A stretch of DNA of 11,425 nt. Source: Phascolarctobacterium sp. (GTDB lineage Bacteria; Bacillota; Negativicutes; Acidaminococcales; Acidaminococcaceae). Numbering within the stretch: position 1 is the stretch's first letter; each line of letters begins with the position of its first letter. The notes below the pieces were generated by a model. It made no database searches. It had not been told where the DNA came from and saw only the letters and a list, made by a program, of their open reading frames with translations. The stretch is from NCBI GenBank assembly GCA_019417125.1, contig DXVZ01000061.1:347-11771 (forward strand), read 5' to 3'. This document shows positions 6,501 to 11,425 of this stretch, one piece after another. A program made the translations under genes and the position numbers.

Positions 6501-7259
6501 TTTGGCGATAAGAGCATTAAAGCCGTACAGATTTCTGTACCGGTATTTGACGGCGCGCACGAAAAAGACATTAACGATGCGCTGGATCTTGCAGGCATCG
6601 ACCGCAGCGCCAAAACCACGCTGTACGACGGACGCACCGGCGAACCGTTTGATAACAAAGTTACCGTCGGCTTAACCTATATGCTTAAACTGCATCATCT
6701 GGTTGATGATAAAATCCATGCCCGCAGCACCGGCCCGTACTCCCTTGTTACCCAGCAGCCTTTGGGCGGCAAGGCACAGTTCGGCGGACAACGCTTTGGC
6801 GAGATGGAAGTTTGGGCGCTGGAAGCATACGGCGCTGCCTATACTTTACAGGAAATTTTGACGGTAAAATCCGACGATGTTGTCGGCCGTGTAAAAACCT
6901 ACGAAGCAATTGTCAAAGGCGAAAATGTTCCTGAACCTGGCGTTCCGGAATCCTTCAAAGTTCTTATTAAAGAACTTCAGTCCATCGGCCTTGATATTAA
7001 AGTGCTCAATGAGGATGAAGAAGAAATTTCGCTGCGCGACACCGACGACGATATCAACGAAACCGCACGCAAGATGGACCTTGATATCGACGGCACTATC
7101 CCCGAAGTACCTAACACCGAAATTGTGCAGGATGATTACACCACTGATGTCAGCGACGATGCTGCGGAAGACCCGGATTTTGATTTGATTGCCGACATTG
7201 GCAACATGAATATGCAAGCAAAAGATGCGGATGACGCCGCCAGTGAAGATATGGAATAG
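3537..7259 (+). CDS. rpoB: DNA-directed RNA polymerase subunit beta
   Basis: This is the 1240-residue beta subunit, which forms one side of the polymerase cleft. I place the start at ATG 3537, because the AAGGGGTGAGGG stretch at 3520-3531 serves as its ribosome binding site. An in-frame GTG at 3525 would add four residues and lies inside that site. Conserved parts include the rifampicin region with FFGSSQLSQFMDQNNPL from residue 439, HYGRMCPIETPEGPNIGL, and the active-site lysines K894 and K902 in GDKMAGRHGNKG. The C-terminal clamp region contains GGKAQFGGQRFGEMEVWALE. Residues 958-999 are an insertion relative to Bacillus, before SVPVFDGA. The last 85 residues form a strongly acidic tail (31 Asp/Glu, 4 Lys/Arg). 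rpoC follows after 17 bases. Confidence 0.98.
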   Translation: MFKPVPVGNRTRYSYARINEVLPMPHLIDIQRKSYEWFMREGLCEIFHDISPIKDFTGNLELSFEGFTLGEPKYTVEECKERDASYSAPLNVNVRLLYKDTGEIKESKVFMGDFPLMTDTGTFVINGAERVIVSQLVRSPGVYYAITMDPSGKKMYGTTVIPNRGAWIEYETDLNDVIYARVDRTRKLPATVLLRAMGLTQNDDILALFNNHPSVAATLERDTTTTREEALIEIYKKLRPGEPPTLENASALIEATFFDNKRYDLASVGRYKLNKKLGWRRRLLDKVLDQPLVDVSTGEIIAEAGTKIDLNVIDKIEESGIFAGPGLKEVFIRVKEQPMKIICTSDIPEGHRTITVEDVMASFGYLLNLMDGLGTGDDIDHLGNRRVRRVGELLQNQFRIGLARMERVVKERMTIQDVDVITPQALINIRPVVAAIKEFFGSSQLSQFMDQNNPLAELTHKRRLSALGPGGLSRERAGYEVRDVHHSHYGRMCPIETPEGPNIGLIGSLSTFAVINKYGFMETPYRRVDKENKRVTDDIVYLTADEEDNYIIAQANEPLDDEGYFEGERVTARYQNEVLSLPPNQVDFMDVSPKQVVSIATALIPFLENDDANRALMGANMQRQAVPLLCTQAPIIGTGMEYKVAVDSGVCILAKNSGVVERVTGDEIIVRKEDGGVDKYSVLKFKRSNQGTCVNQRPIVYKGDKVVKGQVLADGPATDHGELALGYNVIVAYMPWEGYNYEDAILLSEDLVKADVFTSIHIEEYDCDARDTKLGEEEITRDIPNVSEEALKDLDERGIIRIGAEVRPGDILVGKVTPKGETELTAEERLLRAIFGEKAREVRDSSLRVPHGEAGKIVSVKVFTRENGDELPPGVNEQVRVHIAQKRKISVGDKMAGRHGNKGVISRILPREDMPFLPSGEPVQIVLNPLGVPSRMNIGQILENHLGWAARALGMQIENNAEGLVERLTGVGYDVEKYGIPETVEIGKFGDKSIKAVQISVPVFDGAHEKDINDALDLAGIDRSAKTTLYDGRTGEPFDNKVTVGLTYMLKLHHLVDDKIHARSTGPYSLVTQQPLGGKAQFGGQRFGEMEVWALEAYGAAYTLQEILTVKSDDVVGRVKTYEAIVKGENVPEPGVPESFKVLIKELQSIGLDIKVLNEDEEEISLRDTDDDINETARKMDLDIDGTIPEVPNTEIVQDDYTTDVSDDAAEDPDFDLIADIGNMNMQAKDADDAASEDME
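6408..6533 (+). other. Lineage-specific insertion within RpoB (residues 958-999)
   Basis: In Bacillus beta, as I remember it, the segment ending in LGIHIA runs straight into SPVFDGA. Here about 42 residues lie between LGMQI and SVPVFDGA, including ENNAEGLVERLTGVGYDVEK and GIPETVEIGKFGDKSIKAV. E. coli carries a longer insertion at the same point. The reading frame and flanks are intact, so this is a real in-frame insertion rather than an error. Confidence 0.75.
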
Positions 7260-7276
7260 AAGGGAGCGATCGGTTC

Positions 7277-10200
7277 TTGTTAGACGTAAATAATTTTGAA
7301 TCTATGCGTATCGGCCTGGCTTCACCGGAGCAAATCAGGGCCTGGTCCTATGGCGAAGTTAAAAAACCGGAAACCATCAATTACAGAACCTTAAAACCGG
7401 AACGCGACGGTCTGTTCTGCGAAAGAATTTTCGGGCCTACCAAAGACTGGGAATGCCATTGCGGCAAATATAAAAGAATCCGCTATAAAGGCATTATCTG
7501 CGATAAATGCGGCGTTGAAGTAACCCGCGCCAAAGTACGCCGCGAGCGTATGGGCCATATTGAACTGGCTGCCCCTGTATCCCATATCTGGTATTTCAAG
7601 GGCATCCCAAGCCGCATGGGGCTGATTTTGGATATTTCCCCGCGCTCCCTGGAAAAAGTATTGTACTTTGCCAACTATATTGTTTTGGACCCGGGCAGCA
7701 CGCCGCTGACCAAAAAGCAGCTGCTAACCGAAAGCGAATATATTGAAGCGCGTGATAAATACGGCAATGCCTTTAAAGTAGGCATGGGCGCACAGGCTAT
7801 TAAAACCTTATTGCAGGAAATTGACCTGCCTAAACTTACTGCCGAACTGCGTGCAGAGCTGAAAGAAGTAAGCGGGCAGCGTAAAATCCGTGCTGTACGC
7901 CGCTTGGAAGTTTGCGAAGCTTTCTTAAAATCCGGCAACCGCCCGGAATGGATGATTTTGGATGTTGTACCGGTAATTCCGCCCGAACTGCGCCCGATGG
8001 TGCAGCTGGACGGCGGCCGCTTTGCAACAAGCGACCTTAACGATCTGTACCGCCGCGTTATTAACCGCAACAACCGTTTAAAACGCTTACTGGAACTTAA
8101 CGCGCCGGATATTATCGTCCGCAACGAAAAACGTATGCTCCAAGAAGCTGTTGACGCCCTTATCGATAACGGCCGCCGCGGCCGTCCGGTAACGGGACCT
8201 GGCAACCGCCCGTTAAAATCCCTTTCGGATATGCTGAAAGGCAAACAGGGCCGTTTCCGCCAGAACCTTTTGGGTAAACGTGTTGACTATTCCGGCCGTT
8301 CCGTTATCGTTGTAGGCCCGGAACTGAAAATGCACCAGTGCGGTCTGCCGAAAGAAATGGCGCTGGAACTGTTTAAACCTTTTGTAATGAAACGCCTTGT
8401 CCAGAGCGGGCAGGCAACCAATATTAAAAACGCTAAACGCATGGTAGAACGTGCGAACAACGTCGTTTGGGACGTGCTGGAAGAGGTAATTAAGGAACAT
8501 CCTGTATTCCTTAACCGCGCTCCGACGCTGCACAGGCTTGGTATTCAGGCATTCGAGCCTATCCTTACCGAAGGCCGCGCCATTAAACTGCATCCGTTGG
8601 TATGTACGGCGTTTAACGCCGACTTCGACGGCGACCAAATGGCGGTGCATCTGCCGCTTTCTGCCGAAGCTCAGGCAGAAGCAAGAATTTTGATGCTTTC
8701 CGTTAACAACATCCTGGCGCCGAAAGACGGCAAACCTGTTGCCGTACCGACGCAGGATATGGTTTTGGGTTCCTACTACATTACCATGGTTAAGGAAGGC
8801 GCTAAAGGCGAAGGTATGCGTTTCAGCAGCGTTAACGAAGCGATGCTGGCATACTTCCACAAAGTTATTGATTTGCAGGCACGCATTAAGGTTTATATGC
8901 CTAACAGCGATATTTACGGCGAAGAAAAGACCGAAGGCGTAAGCCTTGTTACTACTACGCCGGGCAATATCATGTTTAACGAAGATTTGCCGAAAGAGCT
9001 GCAATACTTCCACCAGGAAACCGAAAAGAACGCTGCCGGCGAAGAAGTTAAAGTTTGGCATTTAAGCAAACTCATTAACAAGAAAGAACTCGGCAACCTC
9101 GTTGCGAAAGCGCATAAGCTGTTTGGCAACCTGCGTACAGCCGAAATCCTCGATATCGTTAAAAAGAACGGTTATGACAACGCCTGCAAGGCTGGTATTT
9201 CCATTGCCGTATCCGATATTAAAATTCCGAAAGAAAAGCAGCAGATTTTGGCTGACGCCGAAAAACAGATTGATAAAACCGAGCGCATGTTCCGCCGCGG
9301 CTTAATGAGCGAGGACGAACGTTACCGCAAAGTTATCGAAATCTGGAGCCAGGCAACTGATGATGTAACCGCAAAACTGATGAGCGCCACCATGGATAAG
9401 TTCAACTCCCTGAACATGATGGCTGATTCCGGTGCCCGCGGCAATACGCAGCAAATCCGCCAGCTGGCTGGTATGCGCGGCCTTATGGCCGACCCGTCCG
9501 GCCGTATTATCGACCGTCCTATCAAGGCAAACTTCCGCGAAGGCTTAACCGTATTGGAATACTTTATTTCCACCCACGGCGCGCGCAAAGGCCTGGCAGA
9601 TACCGCACTGCGTACGGCAGACTCCGGTTACCTTACCCGCCGCCTTGTAGACGTTGCACAGGATGTTATCGTCCGCGAAGATGACTGCGATGTTGTAACC
9701 TTTAACCTTGTTAAAGAACGCAGCCGCCTGTGCAAACAAACTCTTGGCGCAAGCCAGAACAAACTGCGCGAAACCGTTATCGGCAGAAACCTTGCCTCCG
9801 GCGTAGAAAACCCTGTAACCGGCGAACTGATTGCCGAAGCTGATACCGTTATTACGGAAGATATTTACAATAAACTTATTGCAGGCCATGTGCTTGAAGT
9901 TACCCTGTACGCAACCGACGATATGGACGGCGAAGCAACCGAAACCGTACACATCAACATCAGTGATGAGGATGCTAACAAGGTAATGAAAGAACACCTG
10001 ATGCACCACTTTAATGGCAAAGAAGTTGCCGAAGATGTTGTTAATGCAGCAGGCGAAGTGCTGGCACACGCCAAAGATACTTATACCGAAGCGATGATTG
10101 ACGCTATTTTGGCAGACGGCACTGTGCGCGAAATGAAAGTGCGCAACAACGCTATCGAAGGTATCGAAATCGGCGCTATTACTGAAGGCAAAAATAAACA

Positions 10201-11281
10201 GACTGTTATCGAATCCCTGCGCGACCGCATTGTTGGCCGTAATCTTGCCGAAGATATTTTGGACGAAAACGGTGAAGTGCTGTACCATATCAACGATTAT
10301 ATTACCGAAGATATGGCTGACAGAATTGCTTCTCTGCGCGAAACCGTTAAAATCCGCAGCGTGCTTAACTGCAAATCCAAGGTTGGCGTTTGCCGTAAAT
10401 GCTATGGCCGCAACCTTGCTACCGACAGAAATGTTGATGTCGGCGAAGCAGTCGGCACTATCGCGGCACAGGCTATCGGCGAACCTGGTACCCAGCTTAC
10501 AATGCGTACGTTCCATACCGGCGGCGTAGCAGGCGGCGACGATATCACACAAGGTCTGCCGCGTGTTGAAGAACTGTTTGAAGCACGCAAACCGAAACAT
10601 CCTGGCATTCTGGCAGAAAAATCCGGCACGGTTCATATCACCGAAGAAGGCGGCCAGCGTAAAATTACCATTACCGATAAAGACGGTTTGGAAGAAGTTT
10701 ATGCTATTCCGTACGGCGCTAAACTTTCCGTTACCGAAGGCCAGGAAATCGAAAAAGGCGACCGCCTAACCGAAGGTTCGCTGAATCCGCACGATATTAT
10801 CCGTATCAGCGGCGTACGCGCAACCCAGCGTTACCTGGTACAGCAGGTACTTGGCGTTTATAAATCTCAGGGCGTAGAAATTAACGACAAGCACATTGAA
10901 GTTATGGTACGCCAGATGATGCGCAAAGTACGTATCGACGAAGCAGGCGATACTTCGATGCTGCCGGGCGAATATGTCGATATCGGCGAATTTGAAGAAC
11001 AGAACAGCGAAATGCTGGACCGTGGCTTGCAGCCGGCAGAAGGGCATCCGATTCTTTTGGGTATTACCAAAGCATCCCTGGCAACCGATTCCTTCCTGTC
11101 TGCGGCTTCCTTCCAGGAAACCACCCGCGTACTTACGGACGCAGCCATTAAAGGTAAGGTTGACCCGCTGCTCGGCCTTAAAGAAAACGTTATTATCGGT
11201 AAACTTATCCCGGCAGGTACCGGCATGAGCAGATACCGTGACGTTAAAGTAAAATACAATAACGTGCCTACAAATAACTGA
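7277..11281 (+). CDS. rpoC: DNA-directed RNA polymerase subunit beta'
   Basis: This is the 1334-residue beta' subunit, which holds the catalytic Mg2+. The start is TTG 7277, with AAGGGAG at 7260-7266 ten bases upstream, and MLDVNNFE matches the Bacillus start. Visible landmarks are the first zinc site (C60, C62, C75, C78), the catalytic loop NADFDGD with D449, D451 and D453, and the bridge helix around YFISTHGARKGLADTALRTA (from residue 762). The second zinc site is C804, C1032, C1039 and C1042, and the trigger loop contains LTMRTFHTGG (M1076 to H1080). The trigger loop lacks the large E. coli insertion. The protein is about 135 residues longer than Bacillus beta', because the segment between C804 and C1032 holds three tandem copies of a module normally present once. 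A strong terminator follows. Confidence 0.98.
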   Translation: MLDVNNFESMRIGLASPEQIRAWSYGEVKKPETINYRTLKPERDGLFCERIFGPTKDWECHCGKYKRIRYKGIICDKCGVEVTRAKVRRERMGHIELAAPVSHIWYFKGIPSRMGLILDISPRSLEKVLYFANYIVLDPGSTPLTKKQLLTESEYIEARDKYGNAFKVGMGAQAIKTLLQEIDLPKLTAELRAELKEVSGQRKIRAVRRLEVCEAFLKSGNRPEWMILDVVPVIPPELRPMVQLDGGRFATSDLNDLYRRVINRNNRLKRLLELNAPDIIVRNEKRMLQEAVDALIDNGRRGRPVTGPGNRPLKSLSDMLKGKQGRFRQNLLGKRVDYSGRSVIVVGPELKMHQCGLPKEMALELFKPFVMKRLVQSGQATNIKNAKRMVERANNVVWDVLEEVIKEHPVFLNRAPTLHRLGIQAFEPILTEGRAIKLHPLVCTAFNADFDGDQMAVHLPLSAEAQAEARILMLSVNNILAPKDGKPVAVPTQDMVLGSYYITMVKEGAKGEGMRFSSVNEAMLAYFHKVIDLQARIKVYMPNSDIYGEEKTEGVSLVTTTPGNIMFNEDLPKELQYFHQETEKNAAGEEVKVWHLSKLINKKELGNLVAKAHKLFGNLRTAEILDIVKKNGYDNACKAGISIAVSDIKIPKEKQQILADAEKQIDKTERMFRRGLMSEDERYRKVIEIWSQATDDVTAKLMSATMDKFNSLNMMADSGARGNTQQIRQLAGMRGLMADPSGRIIDRPIKANFREGLTVLEYFISTHGARKGLADTALRTADSGYLTRRLVDVAQDVIVREDDCDVVTFNLVKERSRLCKQTLGASQNKLRETVIGRNLASGVENPVTGELIAEADTVITEDIYNKLIAGHVLEVTLYATDDMDGEATETVHINISDEDANKVMKEHLMHHFNGKEVAEDVVNAAGEVLAHAKDTYTEAMIDAILADGTVREMKVRNNAIEGIEIGAITEGKNKQTVIESLRDRIVGRNLAEDILDENGEVLYHINDYITEDMADRIASLRETVKIRSVLNCKSKVGVCRKCYGRNLATDRNVDVGEAVGTIAAQAIGEPGTQLTMRTFHTGGVAGGDDITQGLPRVEELFEARKPKHPGILAEKSGTVHITEEGGQRKITITDKDGLEEVYAIPYGAKLSVTEGQEIEKGDRLTEGSLNPHDIIRISGVRATQRYLVQQVLGVYKSQGVEINDKHIEVMVRQMMRKVRIDEAGDTSMLPGEYVDIGEFEEQNSEMLDRGLQPAEGHPILLGITKASLATDSFLSAASFQETTRVLTDAAIKGKVDPLLGLKENVIIGKLIPAGTGMSRYRDVKVKYNNVPTNN
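9764..10369 (+). repeat. Three diverged copies of a ~50-residue module inside RpoC
   Basis: Residues 830-1031 of beta' contain three related units. Unit 1 (830-880) starts LRETVIGRNLASG and has TGELIAEADTVITED. Unit 2 (904-958) has GKEVAEDVVNAAGEVLAHAK and TEAMIDAI. Unit 3 (981-1031) starts LRDRIVGRNLAED and has NGEVLYHINDYITEDMADRI. Units 2 and 3 share 16 identities over 38 gap-free positions by my count. Other beta' proteins that I remember have one unit here, between the first and second cysteines of zinc site 2. The copies are clear in protein but diverged in DNA, so the duplication is old. Confidence 0.75.
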
Positions 11282-11327
11282 TACGCTTGTAAAAGCATAT
11301 TAAATAAGTTATAACAGGCAAAACTAA

Positions 11328-11369
11328 AACCCCGTTTATTCCATTTGGAGTAAGCGGGGTTATTTTTTT
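11328..11369 (+). terminator. Strong intrinsic terminator after rpoC
   Basis: AACCCCGTTTATTCC at 11328-11342 pairs with GGAGTAAGCGGGGTT at 11347-11361 around an ATTT loop. This gives 15 base pairs including two G-U pairs. Seven T follow at 11363-11369. It begins 46 bases after the rpoC stop and should end the rpoBC transcript, so the next genes outside the window probably have their own promoter. Confidence 0.93.
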
Positions 11370-11425
11370 AGCTAAGTCGCCGATTAGTAACGAGCTGAAA
11401 GCGAAGTTAATAATCGTGCCAGCGA

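Noticed and set aside
4227..6560. A 777-codon open frame on the minus strand inside rpoB
   Set aside because: It lies wholly antisense to rpoB, its translation resembles no family, and long antisense frames are common over highly biased, conserved genes. It has no supporting context.
9545..10636. A 363-codon open frame on the minus strand inside rpoC, and a 282-codon one at 8213-9061
   Set aside because: Same reason: shadows of the strongly biased rpoC codons, with composition unlike a normal protein (rich in Phe, Asn, Cys and His).
11370..11425. Final 56 bases after the rpoC terminator
   Set aside because: Checked for a start of the next gene, a promoter or an RNA element; nothing convincing is visible before the window ends.

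Overview
This window holds a core housekeeping locus of a bacterium: the end of rpmG, then secE, nusG, rplK, rplA, rplJ, rplL, rpoB and rpoC, all on the + strand and in the classical order. It therefore covers part of the protein translocase, a transcription elongation factor, four ribosomal proteins of the L1 stalk, L11 arm and L7/L12 stalk, and both large subunits of RNA polymerase. There are no tRNA or rRNA genes, mobile elements or CRISPR arrays, and no defence or metabolic accessory genes.

The organism looks like a Bacillota (Firmicutes) member. SecE is the short single-span type, NusG, L11, L1 and beta' closely resemble Bacillus homologues as I remember them, and beta' lacks the large trigger-loop insertion of Proteobacteria. 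Two features depart from Bacillus: about 42 extra residues in beta just before the conserved PVFDGA segment, and about 154 extra residues in beta' between the bridge helix and the second zinc site. I infer a Negativicutes-like lineage (for example the Acidaminococcaceae or Selenomonadaceae), but sequence alone does not settle this.

Layout: rpmG 3' end (1-49); secE (97-312); nusG (355-888), with an unusual hairpin between its ribosome binding site and start; rplK (902-1327); a candidate L1-binding hairpin (1350-1386); rplA (1395-2096); an L10 leader with a terminator/antiterminator switch (2118-2228); rplJ (2271-2795); rplL (2850-3221); a strong terminator (3241-3271); a strong promoter (3284-3312); a structured rpoB leader with its own terminator (3319-3468); rpoB (3537-7259); rpoC (7277-11281); and a strong final terminator (11328-11369). 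I see nothing recognisable in the last 56 bases.

The regulatory logic appears to separate ribosomal protein synthesis from RNA polymerase synthesis. L1 and L10 probably feed back on rplKA and rplJL, a terminator closes the ribosomal block, and rpoBC has a near-consensus promoter plus a second, leader-encoded terminator. The observations most worth following up are the rpoB leader, the triplicated module in beta', and the hairpin between the nusG ribosome binding site and start codon. I found no evidence of a new multi-gene system.
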